Origin: Macrobrachium rosenbergii
Lineage: Eukaryota; Arthropoda; Malacostraca; Decapoda; Palaemonidae
NCBI RefSeq assembly: GCF_040412425.1
Contig: NC_089742.1
Span: forward strand, 71,822,506-71,886,505
Length of the DNA stretch: 64,000 nucleotides
Direction: 5' to 3'
Under the pieces are notes generated by a model. That model was given only the letters and a program-made list of their open reading frames with translations, made no database searches and was not told the DNA's origin. The position numbers and the translations under genes are program-made. Shown piece by piece: positions 1 to 10,125 of the stretch. Numbering within the stretch: the stretch's first letter is position 1; every line of letters begins with the position of its first letter.

Positions 1-146
1 GCTTTTAATTTCAACCCTGTATTTTAGAGCTCAGCGGCCCCCCTCTCTCTCTTCGGGGTTAAGGGAACGGGTACTTTTTACGGATCCATCGTCTTATCAC
101 CTTTTGCAAATCCGGTGGTTTCTCAGGCATCCGGTCTAGTTGCATT

Positions 147-428
147 TATCCTCCGCGATTCTTGCGGATGTTACGGCAGTCGGCGATTCGCCGGCGCCAG
201 CGTTCAGTGTATCAGCACCAATAGTTTCCTCATTGTAATGTATCCTCCGCGATTCTTGTGGATGCTACGGCAGTCCGCGATTCGCCTGCGCCAGCATTCA
301 GTGTATCAGCACCAATAGTTTCCTAATTGTAATGTATCCTCCGCGATTCTTGCGGATTCTACGGCAGTCAGCGATTCGCCTGCGCCAGCGTTCAGTGTAT
401 CAGCACCGATAGTTTCCGCAGCCTTTCC
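147..428. repeat. 94-bp tandem repeat, three copies
   Basis: Copies begin at 147, 241 and 335 with an exact spacing of 94 bp. Each starts TATCCTCCGCGATTCTTG and ends near a GTATCAGCACC block. The unit is GC-rich and lies upstream of the gag remnant of DIRS copy A1. No conserved reading frame is evident because 94 is not a multiple of three. Confidence 0.9.
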
Positions 429-959
429 ATTCTCCAGGATAGTTGGTAACTACCTTCTTCTGTTACCTTTGGTTCTGCCTCGAACTTCCCCTTCAATACT
501 CCTTTGAGTTTCGGTCGGGTTGGGACCTTCTCCATCTGTCCAACGTCGGCGTTGGGCGCTCTGGTGGTTATTCCGAGTGTGGCTTCTTCCTTCTTTCCTC
601 CTCCAGCTTCTTCTTTCTCAACTTTCCGGCAGGTTTTCTCTGTCCCTCCGTCTAGGCATCCATGTTGGTTCCGGGTCTTCAGTTCCGGATTCCCACTCTC
701 ATGCAGTTTTGATACATCCGGATTTGAGTGGTTCGGGTGTTGTGGCCTCTTCTCTCTCAGGAGTGGGCGTGGTCTGCCCAGGTGTTGCGTCATCCCTGTT
801 GGGTGGTGCAGGGTTTGCTCAGCCTAGACTTTGGTGCCTCCAGTATGTTCGCGATTGATACGTCAGTTGTCCTTCTTACGCATCCAGGTGTAGGAGTTCC
901 GGGTTTTCGAGTTCGGCGTTTGCTGAGATCGGCCTGCCTCTTTCCTGTTCCGGCTCGGT

Positions 960-1500
960 CAGACCAGTCCAACATTCCTCCGGCTCGGTCGAACCAATCC
1001 GACAAGGATTGTTCATTTGAAGAAGAGGATCCGGTACCAGATATTAGTTCTCCTTCAGCCAATGAGAATGAGTATAAGCGGATGGTAGAATTCATCCTCA
1101 CGTATCCTCAATCCAAGGTTCTGGAGGAGCGTACACTACCAAAGCAACGATGTTCGAGTTGCAATATGCGACAGAACCGGTAGTTGCTCAAACAAGATGA
1201 TTTCTCCCTCCGGTCCGGTACTGCCTGACACCTCTTCACTTCAGTGTCAATAAGGCTGGCATACCAGGTTAACATGTCGCCTGACTATACAACGTTCTTT
1301 GGCAGAAGAGGAGGGGCTTCTTTTGAAGCTTCTGCCGCACTATCCAGACATTCGGAGAGGGTTCTGTTGTGGGCACCTTTTGCGCTCTGCAACAGTCTTT
1401 TAGGGAGGAGGATATTTCCTCCATGGTCTATTTCGTGTAGCCGTCGTCAGCAGTAGTGTCACAGCAAGCTATGATTAGTGTGTCTGCTCCGGGTTCAAGG
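960..1500 (+). pseudogene. DIRS gag remnant (copy A1)
   Basis: An acidic, serine/proline-rich stretch followed by NEYKRMVEFILTYPQ (about 1066-1112) resembles the gag of arthropod DIRS elements. Further gag-like pieces follow in changing frames to about 1500. No continuous reading frame survives. The match rests on recalled resemblance, not on an alignment, so the assignment is moderate. Its place just before the RNase H remnant supports it. Confidence 0.45.
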
Positions 1501-1718
1501 GATGTGGCCAGTATAACGAACTTGTTGCTTCTAACTCATGTCTCCAGTTTCGGCAAATATGCATCGTTGAAAGTGCAAAATGTGAAATAGAGGGTTCCTG
1601 TTTAACAGGGAACAGCCAGTACCCACTTGAATAAGCCTTTTAGGGAGAATGTCCTCTGAATACAAGTATAATCTGGAACGATTCTCGCGTGTCAGATTGT
1701 CTGTGATAGTCAGAAGAA

Positions 1719-1990
1719 GCGCATCTGACATCTCCCCTCTTCCTGACTTTCATCTGTACTCAGATGCCTCATATCAAGGTTGGGGAGCAACCTTGGAGGA
1801 ACCCAGGCTTCGGGCCTCTGGAGGGCTCGGGAACGAGAGGAGTCATAACCTTCAGGAACCTCAGGGCTGTAAAGGAAGCCCTCAGGTGTTTCTCAGTCCT
1901 AGTGCGCAACACAATAGTGGGTCTGCTTGCGACATCGTAACTGCCGTGTCGTATCTGAGAACTCGGGGGGAACAAGATCATTAAAACTTA
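1719..1990 (+). pseudogene. DIRS RNase H remnant (copy A1)
   Basis: The block at about 1744-1800 reads HLYSDASYQGWGATLEEP, the start of the RNase H domain of DIRS RT proteins (catalytic Asp in SDAS). It is followed in shifting frames by a leucine/arginine-rich helix region and ends with AVSYLRTRGEQDH, where DIRS elements have an asparagine/glycine-rich turn. Several frameshifts and stops make it inactive. The RT palm and thumb expected upstream are absent. Confidence 0.65.
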
Positions 1991-2279
1991 AAGGTGTATA
2001 CTTTCCACCATTCGGTCTCATTCATCAGGTAATCAGGAATTGCAGTAGTGTCAAGATGTCTGTGAATCTAGCTCCTTGCTGGCTCTAACACCCTCGGTTC
2101 CGGAATTCCTAATGCTCCTTACGGAAGTTCCGATATTCCTCCTCATGCGGAAGATCTTTTAGACACCGCATTTTCACCATTATCATCCAAACTCTTGCGT
2201 GATGAACCTTGTTGCGGGCGACTGCCGAGTGAACAGCTGACAGTCCAGACACTCTAAAGTTATGTCTAGACAGTGTTTC

Positions 2280-3500
2280 CTTCAGCTTCAGAAGTCAACC
2301 TGTAGCTTTACCAGGTCAACTTGACATGGAGAAGTCTGTGTCGTAAGGAAGGTTATTCCATCTTTAGGCCTGCCATAACTGAAATACCTGTACAGTGAAC
2401 CCCCCGTATTCGCGTTGTCAACGTTTGCGGACTCACGCATTTGCAGGTTTCTCTGTGGAACATATCTAGCCATCATTCGCGGAAAATTCGCCGATTCGCA
2501 GTATTTTTTACTGAGAAATATTCACTAATTACTGTATTTTCATATAATTTTCATGAATAAATGCACTTTTGTGATAAAACTTTAAAATATTCAGGTATAA
2601 GTATTTTTACAGGGTTTTTCTGTGTTTAAGCTATCAAAATGGGCAGTTCTAAGTGTTTTTAGAGGGGTTTTAAGCATTCATGGATTTGACCCATTTGGAA
2701 GGGTGTGTGGGATCTTTTCCCCTGCGACTCTGAGGGGTTCACTGTAGCTGGTTTTCTCTTATTCCTTCAGAAAGTCAAGGTTCTTCCATTTTCGGCTATT
2801 GCTGGCTACCGCTCAACACTTTGCAGTACATTTTCTTTTTCCCTGAAATTTCTAGCAGTAAGATCTTCTTTGACTTATTACGTTCCTCGGCTCCTCGTGA
2901 GATTTGTCGGAAGTTCTAATGTTAAGATGATTGGTTAGGTGTTTTATTTCTTTCTTTCGGCTTTAGCTGCAGATAAAACAATGGGCAAGCTTCGGGAAGT
3001 TTCCTAGGCGGGAAATGATAAGTATTTCTCTTCTTCCGGAAGTCGTGGCCGAGGCTTAAACTCTGCTTCGTTCGTTTAAGGGGATATCTTTATGTCCGAT
3101 GCGAATAATTATCAAAGGTTGATAAACTCCGTCCGCTTCCGCGTACACTTCTTGTCTCTCCGCGGAATCCTTCCCATCCGCTGTCGAAGGAAGCGATTAG
3201 TTACTTTCGGAGAAATGGTTCCTGGTTCCTGGTTCATAAGTGCTCACGAAATGAACACAGTTGCGGGCACACTTCACGATTCTCGTGTGGTGCGAGGTTT
3301 ATGCCTTACCGCACAGTATTCAGAGTATGTCCACTTCATCTTCTTTTCTAAGGAATGGTTCAGAGTCTTCTATTCTGGAGGTAGTTGCTTGCGAGTCCAT
3401 CTTTGTTTTCTTCCTTCACTTAAGAGACGTTCAATTCGCCCCACTGCGTATAGTGGCAAATTCTCCTGTCTAGGGTGCGTTCAGTTAGCTGAGGTGGTAT
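2280..3500 (+). pseudogene. DIRS tyrosine recombinase remnant (copy A1), split by a MITE
   Basis: After the MITE at 2391-2746, the frame ITEIPVAGFLLFL...AIAGYRSTL (joined across the insertion) is the N-terminal SAM-like domain of a DIRS tyrosine recombinase. The C-terminal half follows from about 3090 in several frames, for example LSKVDKLRPLPRTLL and LRDVQFAPLRI near the catalytic Tyr region. The corresponding part of copy A2 (8790-9160) has the same order. Stops, frameshifts and the MITE make it non-functional. In an intact element the enzyme integrates circular DNA by site-specific recombination. Confidence 0.65.
2391..2746. mobile_element. Tigger/pogo-like MITE, 352 bp plus TA duplications
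   Basis: The element is bounded by TACAGTGAACCCCCC on the left and its near-complement GAGGGGTTCACTGTA on the right, with TA at both ends, the usual target duplication of pogo/Tc1-mariner elements. It has no coding capacity. A relative with the same kind of termini lies at 14723-15052. It interrupts the recombinase frame of DIRS copy A1: removing it and one TA rejoins a continuous reading frame. Confidence 0.85.
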
Positions 3501-4050
3501 TCTCTTCGTGCGAAGACTCTGAAGGTTATTCACTTAGTCCACGTTTAACGGCGAAGTCTATTATCTAGGGTGCGCTCATTTAGCTAAGGTAGTATTCACG
3601 TAGTGCGGTGATTATTAGGTTAACCAGATAGGAAAATTGCTTTTTTTAGGCTTTAGAATCTTAAGCAACAGTGATAGTATAATCACATGAACTTAAGTTC
3701 AGAGTATCTTAAGTATCCTAGTCTTTGATAGTTTCCCTACGAGAGTCCAAAGAGGTGCTCTCATAGGCTAGCCTAGGTTGTTTTGTCGGCGCTGGGATAC
3801 TTCTGCGCTCGTCGGCCTTTGCCGCAACCTGCAGGGCGGAGGGTCATCGGCTCGGCACACTGCCTCATTCCTCCTTAATGGGTAGGCTCTGAATAGTCAC
3901 TTGGGAGATGCATCGTTCTCCTTTTTACATGAAAGTTATTCTCTTAGTCCGTGTGTAGCCGCTAACCCTTCTATCGTGGGTGCGTTCTTTTAGCTAAGGG
4001 GATACTCTCTTAGTGCGGAGGTTCTTAGCGGCAGCCACTTGGAAGTCGGT
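3465..4050 (+). repeat. Subrepeats of about 100 bp in the DIRS A tail
   Basis: A module around GGGTGCGTTCATTTAGCT followed by GTATTCTCTTAGTGC-like sequence occurs near 3470, 3568 and 3980, and again in copy A2 near 9183 and 9275. It lies just after the recombinase remnant in both copies, so it belongs to the 3' untranslated part of this DIRS family. No protein is evident. Function unknown. Confidence 0.6.
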
Positions 4051-4379
4051 GTCGTTTTTCACGACTTCTACCTAAAGACATTCAGTTTTCTTCGAAGAAG
4101 AATTTCTTGCTTGTTCCCTTTGCGACGACCAACTCGATCTTATAATTACATAGTAATGTTAAGGGTGGGGGAAACTATAGGTAATGAATGTAGTCAGGAA
4201 ATTTGGAATTTTGGATTCTCTGTTAGTCGGGGTTCATAGTGAGAATATTAAGTTTGACTTTAGTATTGTGAAGATAGGCAGATCCAGTGGACAGGTTTGG
4301 TTTCTTCATCCTCTTCTGCGCAGACATGGCGGCAACGGACGGCGAAGAACTCGAAGATCCTGCACACTCAACTTCTCCT

Positions 4380-4600
4380 CCATACATGAGAGGCTACAAT
4401 AGCCACATGGGAGGTTCTTCGTACCCCTCCATACATGAGAGTGCTTTGATTAGCCACATGGGAGGTTCATCGTACCCCTCCTTACATGAGAGTGCTTTGA
4501 TTAGCCACATGGGAGGTTCATCGTACCCCTCCATACGTGAGAGTGCTTTGATTAGCCACATGGGAGGTTCATCGTTCTCCACTAATCATGGGAGGCTGTG
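4380..4600 (+). repeat. 51-bp minisatellite, about four units
   Basis: Units containing CTCCATACATGAGAG and AGCCACATGGGAGGTTC recur at 51-bp spacing (4431, 4482, 4533). Because 51 is 17 codons, an uninterrupted 104-residue frame (4287-4601) runs through the array as a 17-residue repeat (core SALISHMGGSSYPS). The reverse strand is open as well. I do not regard either frame as a gene: the array lies in a DIRS tail, and copy A2 has only one unit (9566-9606). Confidence 0.85.
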
Positions 4601-4850
4601 ATTAGCCACATGGTAGGTTGGTTTTTATTTTTTTTGCTACTCTCTATCCATGAGGAGGTTTGAATACCACATGAGAGGTAGCTCGACTCAGACCCTCCAT
4701 AAATGAGAGTGCTTTGATTAGCCACATGGGAGGTTCATTGTTCTCCACTAATCATGGGAGGCTGTGATTAGCCACATGGTAGGTTGGTTTTATTTTGCTA
4801 CTCTTTATCCATGAGGAGGTTTGAATACCACATGAGAGGTAGCTCGACTC
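4565..4850. repeat. 166-bp direct duplication in the DIRS A1 tail
   Basis: The block from TTCTCCACTAATCATGGGAG at 4575 recurs at 4741, a period of 166 bp. It includes a minisatellite-like piece and a T-rich spacer that is shorter in the second copy. The duplication sits directly after the 51-bp array and seems to be a second level of expansion of the same material. Confidence 0.8.
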
Positions 4851-5035
4851 ATACAGTACCTAGACATGAGACTGACGTCGGGGGTACTCTTTCTACAGAC
4901 ATTCTCACGTGCCGAGTGGGATAACCAGGTGAGGATACATTCATTTATACAGAGTAGGCGAATGAGTTACCTGCTTTCCCTGATGGCAGGTCGGGCTGAA
5001 TTAGACTGATCCCACCTCCACTAAATTTTGTTAAT

Positions 5036-5393
5036 CGGGCTAATTCAGGTGTTCAGGGAGTGTATTGCAATATGAAGTTTTCATAAAACTAATATTGTAA
5101 TACTTACCTGAATACCTGAATGATTCCCACCCTCCTCCCCACTTCAATTTGAATAGTGGATAACGCAATTGAGGATCTCGGCCTCACTCGGCCGGGACTT
5201 GCAGCAGTGTTGCCAACGGTACTTCAGGTAACTCATTTGACAAGATTTTCCTGTAAGCGTTAGTAACGCTGACAGTTTATTACCCACTTAGTGGGTAAAA
5301 GCTATGGGGATGTAGTTCGGGCTGGTCAGTGACCAGGGCTAATTCAGGTGTTCAGGTAAGTATTACAATATTAGTTTTATTATGAAAACTTCA
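5036..5393 (+). repeat. DIRS A1 internal complementary region plus terminal arm (foldback)
   Basis: A partial arm (AATTCAGGTGTTCAGG, 5042-5057) is followed by an inverted arm (5073-5125, beginning TGAAGTTTTCATA) and, after about 200 bp, a full terminal arm ending at 5393 (TATGAAAACTTCA). The two full arms are about 50-bp near-perfect inverted repeats. The same layout occurs at 9806-10125 and after the recombinases of copies B, C and E. It fits the internal complementary region and right inverted terminal repeat of DIRS elements. Alternatively the foldback is an independent MITE. The terminal arm contains CAGGTAAGTATT, a consensus 5' splice site. Confidence 0.7.
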
Positions 5394-5470
5394 CATTTTG
5401 CTTTTTTTTATTTATTTTTAGATAGACATGTACATCTTTCATTGAGTGTAAATCATTGTGAAATTTAAAG

Positions 5471-7764
5471 ATGTCAAAATCACAAAAGACAGTAGAAAGT
5501 GATACAAAATCACAAAAGACAATGAAAAGTGATAGTGGTAGAGGTTCTTATATGAAAGTAAGGCCAGAGACAAAATTTCAGGAGGCGTGTGATGCCATTA
5601 GAAAGGGCGATCTCAGTGTGCGGCAAGCGGCATTCCAGTATGGCTTCTCTAAGAGCACTCTACATGATGATGTCACAAGAAAACGCATAAAGAAATCTGG
5701 AGGACAAACTGTATTAACAGATGAAGAAGAAGCCATCATAGTAGACCGTTTACTTACTCTTTCACAGTGGGGCTTCCCTTTAGACACGTTTGAGTTGCGT
5801 GTGCTAATCAAGATGTATCTAGATAGGCGTGGTGTTACCATTAAAAGATTAAAGAATAATTTCCCTGGTTGTGATTGGGCACGTTCATTTTTGAAGCGTC
5901 ACAAAAATGATCTGTCGCAGCGCATGAGCCAGAACATTAAAGTGGCCAGAGCAAAGGTCACTCCCAGTATCATTCGTTCATACTTTAGACATTTGGAAAT
6001 AACCATTGAAAATATATCTCCTGATAATGTCATCAATTATGATGAAACAAATCTGTCAGATGACCCTGGAAGGAAAAAAGTTATTGTTCGTAGAGGATGC
6101 AAATGTCCTGAAAGGGTAATGAATTCAACAAAGTCTTCAGTGTCACTAATGTTTGCTTGTACAGCATCTGGAAAAATGCTTCCTCCATACATAGTTTAAA
6201 AAGCAAAGCACCTCTATGACTCATGGACTGAAGGCGGATCTTCCAATACAAGATATAATCGTACTGATAGTGGGTGGTTTGACAGTACAACGTTTGAGGA
6301 TTGGTTTTTCAAAGTAATCCTCCCTTATGCAAGATCAAAAGAAGGAAAAAAAGTATCATAGGTGACAATCTTGCCAGTCATGTGAGTTTGGCTGTGGTGA
6401 GTGCTTGTGAGGATCACAATATATCATTTGTTCTCCTCCCTCCAAATTCAACACACCTCACTCAACCCTTGGATGTGTCAGTATTTGGACCTATGAAGAC
6501 ACACTGGCGATTTCTATTAAGTGAATTCAAAGCAACTGCACTGGGTAGGAAATGTGCTGCCCTCCCTAAGACTGAATTCCCTAGGCAACTGGCTAAACTC
6601 ATGGAGAAACTTCAGAGAAACCAAGCAAAAAATATACAAAGTGGGTTCCGAAAATGTGGGATATATCCCTTGAGTGCGGAAGAGGTACTGTCTCGTCTCC
6701 CAGAAGTAGACAGGATAAGTGCCATCAGTAATGGTGCAGGTACAACTAATGAGCATGAAGATTCAGCAGGTCATGCAACTCCACTGCAAAGGCCCCCTGA
6801 AGCTGAACCCAACACCAGTGAGGCAAGTGGTGCCAGTACTAGTGCTAATTCAGAGGTGGTACTGGTACGTTCTGCTCTTGATGCATCCTTGGTTAACATG
6901 TTTTCAAATTATAGGTATGGTCCTTCTACTTCAACACCTGCTCGTGGTAAAAAAAAGAAGCTGTCAGTTCCCCCTGGAAAAAGTGTGACACGTAAAAGAC
7001 TTGGTCAGCATAGCATCTCAAGTGACAGTAGTGATAGTGGCGATATTGATGATGTTATTTTGAATGATTCAAGCCCTGAACCTGAACCTATAATACTCAA
7101 ACGTAACAAAAATAAAAAGTTGAACACTGGTATACAGCAGAGAAAACCAGTTCCATTAACCCTGGGATCAGCTGCAAAACAAGATGAGATGACACGCAAG
7201 ATGGATGAGAGAGAATTGACTGCATTAATAACTGATGGAGAAGACACTGAAATAATGCATGAAGATGAAGCAGATACAGATGTGATACTAGAAGATGAAG
7301 CAGATACAGATGTGATACTAGAAGATGAAGCAGATACTGATGTGGTACGAGAAGATGAGGGAGACATTTCTCAGGAGGACTTTGAAGGAACGGAGGCCGA
7401 AGGATGGAGTGGAGATCAAATCAAAACCAAAAACAGTGACAATAATAATAAGGAATTTTCAGCAGCAAGAGAAACCACAGGAAATGAAGAAGGCCAGAAT
7501 CCTAAACTACATGAGTGGGTGGTAGTTCAGGTGTGGGCCAAATGCAAGAATCATTACTATATGTCGGTAATTACTGAGGTGATGCCGAATCTCACAGTCA
7601 GGTTTTTGCAACATGTCAAAGGAACAAAAAATGTCTTTGTTAATTCAAATATACCAGGTGATGAAAGCTGTGAAATTGAAGAGAGAGATATTGTGATGCA
7701 TGTAAATGAACCCAAATTAGATAATAGAGAACGAATGATATTTGATGTTGATGTCAATAACTAG
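5471..7764 (+). pseudogene. Pogo/Tigger-like DDD transposase, one stop and one frameshift
   Basis: The protein would cut and paste the transposon. Residues ~35-66 form a Psq-type helix-turn-helix (LSVRQAAFQYGFSKSTL). The catalytic core is of the DDE_1 type: first Asp at residue 191 (NYDETNLS), second in IGDNLASH (about 6361-6384), third in THLTQPLDVSVFGP (about 6455-6495). A TAA at 6197-6199 replaces what is usually a Tyr codon before KAKHLYDSW. A frameshift in the A-rich run near 6345-6352 moves the frame from that of 5471 to that of 6301. The C-terminus has a 3x10-residue acidic repeat (7261-7350) and ends in a basic/aromatic domain (HEWVVVQVWAKCKNHYY). All three catalytic Asp codons survive, so inactivation looks recent. 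Confidence 0.85.
7261..7350 (+). repeat. 30-bp in-frame tandem repeat in the transposase
   Basis: Three adjoining 30-bp units begin at 7261, 7291 and 7321. The first two are identical and the third has a few substitutions. Each encodes ten acidic residues (EDEADTDVIL). The array lies in a low-complexity acidic linker and keeps the reading frame. Confidence 0.9.
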
Positions 7765-8690
7765 CCAAAATAATGTATACTAGCACTCAGGAATATGTCT
7801 TTCTATAGTTTTTCTTTTTTTTTCTACAATGAAAATTGTCTGTGATAAGCCAGATGCCCTTATTTTTTTGTATTAGTACTGTTGATGGTGTAGTTCAATG
7901 GCTGGTAGCTAAGCATTCAGGAATTTGTCTTCCCAAAGAGAATTGTTTTTTATATCTAGGAATTTGTCTCCAAAAGATTTATTTTTTTATTTCTAACTTA
8001 CTTGTCATATGCTGGTGATCTTTAACCTTTAATAAGCAAAATGCCTTCATATTATTGTATCAATGTTTTCTTTGATTTTCTTTGAGCATTGTCTGTGATA
8101 ATGAAACCATTTCTTGTCATTAAGCATTAGAATAGTGTCAGGGTGTTTATTAGTTGTATTAAATGGAGATTTAGTTAATATGCTTTGCCAAAGAAATAAG
8201 GAACAAGTCTGATAGTCTAGTATTATATTACTTAAATTTTGAGCCATTTTTGGTGATCTAATTGTCAAGTTAAACTATGCACAAAGGAAGAAATATATTT
8301 TCTCATGTCAGTAATATCTCGAACGTTATGGCAATTTGGTCCAAATCAGCACCAAATTGCAGAGAATCTTTTTTTAAAACTTTAAGTGTCCGAATTCACA
8401 ATAGTTGTGTCCAGAAAAAAGCCAGAGGCATAGATGATCCATCTACAGCATATTTTAATGACTGTCCGAGCTCCCCCTGTATGTGTCCGAACTCGCCCAA
8501 AATTAAAGTTGAATTTGGACACCAAATAATGTATTATTCACATAACAAAATTGCTCACAAATGTTTGTGCGTGTTATCATTTGCAAGTCTCATGGGCCAG
8601 ATATATATACAATACTTAACATCTGCTCTAGATAAAAAAACAAGAGTTAGGTATAACAAAAACATGAAAAAGCGTCCAAACTCGCCCAAT
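7765..8690. other. Non-coding 3' part of the pogo element
   Basis: The stretch is T- and A-rich with only short spurious frames. Visible structure: repeated GTCCGAACTCGCCC-like motifs (8466, 8485, 8674) and a small inverted pair, CAATTTGGT / ACCAAATTG (about 8331-8362). I see no second gene. Confidence 0.5.
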
Positions 8691-8789
8691 CTTACGGTAT
8701 TTATCTGTCTTCGGGAATTTGCGGCAAAGACAGAGTCAGAGGTTAAAACTCTTCCTCGTTCGTTTGAAGTTTTTTATCTGCAAGTGTTC

Positions 8790-9165
8790 GTTACCAGCGA
8801 TTCAGCGGAGATATCTTTATGTCCGGTGCGAACATTAAAGTCTATTTATCAAAGGTTGGGAAACTCCGTCCGCTTCCACACACACTTCTTGCCTCTCCAT
8901 GGAATCCTTCCCATCCGCTGTCAAAGAATGCGATTACCGGTAGTTACTTTCGGAGGGAGGTGATTTCCCAGGCTTCTCAGGGTTGTTCATCGTCATCTTC
9001 AGCTCTGTATTTCCCCAACTGCACAGTATTCGGAGTATGTCCACTTCATCTTCCTTTCCCAGGAATTATTCACTGCCATCTATTCTGGAAGCAGCTACTT
9101 GGAAGTCCGTCTCAGTGTTTACTTTCTTTACTTAGAGACGTTCGATTCCCCTCATAGTGTGTAGC
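8790..9165 (+). pseudogene. DIRS tyrosine recombinase C-terminus (copy A2)
   Basis: ISLCPVRTLKS (about 8812) followed after a frameshift by LSKVGKLRPLPHTLLASP and NPSHPLSKNAI is the middle of the DIRS recombinase catalytic domain. The region of the HxxR motif and catalytic Tyr (near LLRDVRFPS, about 9130-9157) can only be traced in shifted frames. Roughly the N-terminal half is missing because the copy starts at about 8690. Inactive. Confidence 0.7.
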
Positions 9166-9565
9166 AGCGAAGCCTTATCTAGGGTGCGTTCATTTAGCTG
9201 AGGTAGTATTCGCTTAGTCCAGAGGTTCAGAGGGTTATTCTCTTAGTCCACGTGTAGCGGCGAAGTCTGTTATCTAGGGGTGTTCATTTAGCGGAGGTGG
9301 TATTCACTTAGTGAGGAATACTTAGGTTAACCAGATAGAGGAACTCCTTTTAGTCTTTAGAATTCTTAGGCGACAGTAATAGTATAATCACATGACCTTA
9401 GGTTTAGTATGTTTTAAGTATCTTAGTCTTTGATAGTTTCCCCTACAAGAATCCAAGGGGATGCTCTAGTAGGCTAGGCTATTTCGTCGGCACCGAGATA
9501 CTTCTTCGCTCGTCGATCGTTGGGCCTTATCCGAAGGATCAGCGGCTCGGCACACTGCTTCATTT

Positions 9566-9606
9566 CCCTCCATACATGAGAGGCTATGAATAGCCACATG
9601 GGAGGT
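9566..9606 (+). repeat. Single unit of the 51-bp minisatellite
   Basis: CTCCATACATGAGAGGCTA and AGCCACATGGGAGG occur once here, at the place where copy A1 has the expanded 51-bp array (4380-4600). This is probably the unexpanded state of the DIRS A tail. Confidence 0.75.
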
Positions 9607-9805
9607 CGATGGACCAAGAGTACTGACCTGACTGTCAATAAAAGTACTCTCCAACATGTCTCTTCACTGAAAGCATTGATTGATATGGTGAGTGTATGAC
9701 TAAATGGGTATCTTATGCAGAGCAGATTGGTGAGCTACCATCTCTGTGGTTGTCAAAGTGGCGTGCAATAGAATTGATCCCTCTTCCTCTAAATGTTGTT
9801 AATCG

Positions 9806-10125
9806 GGCTAATTCAGGTGTTCAGGGAGTGTATTGCAATATGAAGTTTTCATAATAAAACTAATATTGTAATACTTACCTGAACACCTGAATGATTCCCA
9901 CCCTCCTTTCCCCACATCAATTTTGACCTTGAATAAAGCAATTGACGAAAATGGGGCGTGTCGGCGCACACCTGTGTCAGCGTTGCCAACTGTTTGTTAT
10001 GGTAGCTCAAGTGACAGATTTTACCTGCAGCGTTGGTAACGCTGGTTGTTCGGGCTAGTGGGATTAAGGGCTAATTCAGGTGTTCAGGTAAGTATTACAA
10101 TATTAGTTTTATTATGAAAACTTCA
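9806..10125 (+). repeat. DIRS A2 internal complementary region plus terminal arm (foldback)
   Basis: Same composite as 5036-5393: partial arm AATTCAGGTGTTCAGG, inverted arm from 9841 (TGAAGTTTTCATAATAAAAC), central spacer, and terminal arm ending CTTCA at 10125. The arms are about 53-bp near-perfect inverted repeats. The central part differs from copy A1 by substitutions and small indels, so the copies are old and distinct. Confidence 0.75.

Larger units (their letters stand above)
1..5393 (+). mobile_element. Decayed DIRS-type retrotransposon, copy A1 (5' end outside window)
   Basis: The order gag remnant, RNase H remnant, tyrosine recombinase remnant, then a foldback end is that of a DIRS-type retrotransposon. 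Every coding part is broken by stops and frameshifts. The RT palm domain, expected between gag and RNase H, is missing: only about 150-200 bp separate the two remnants near 1500-1700. A Tigger-like MITE sits in the recombinase (2391-2746). From about 3040 onward the sequence is a diverged copy of 8730-10125 (copy A2), sharing the recombinase C-terminus, the short tail subrepeats, one type of minisatellite unit and the foldback end. The left terminus is not in the window. Confidence 0.75.
5394..8690 (+). mobile_element. Pogo/Tigger-type DNA transposon
   Basis: The segment between two DIRS A tails encodes a pogo-family transposase (5471-7764), followed by a T-rich, non-coding 3' part. In that part the motif GTCCGAACTCGCCC or close variants occurs at about 8466, 8485 and 8674 and may belong to the right terminus. 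I could not find a matching inverted terminal repeat on the left, so the left boundary is set by the end of DIRS copy A1 and may be wrong. Confidence 0.6.
8690..10125 (+). mobile_element. DIRS-type retrotransposon tail, copy A2
   Basis: Begins abruptly at the right edge of the pogo element with recombinase sequence and runs through the tail subrepeats (about 9183-9320), one minisatellite unit (9566-9606) and a foldback end (9806-10125). It parallels 3040-5393 throughout but is shorter because the minisatellite is not expanded. No gag or RT part is present. The two tails in direct orientation around the transposon could be two insertions, a segmental duplication, or a tail duplicated with the transposon. 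Confidence 0.7.

Noticed and set aside
147..428. Regular 94-bp repeats considered as a CRISPR array
   Set aside because: Repeats are adjacent without unique spacers, and the setting is eukaryotic transposon DNA.
504..858. Overlapping open frames rich in Ser, Phe and Leu near the left edge
   Set aside because: Three overlapping frames on the same strand plus one on the other are all open because of CT-rich composition; none shows a domain. Probably untranslated DIRS 5' sequence.
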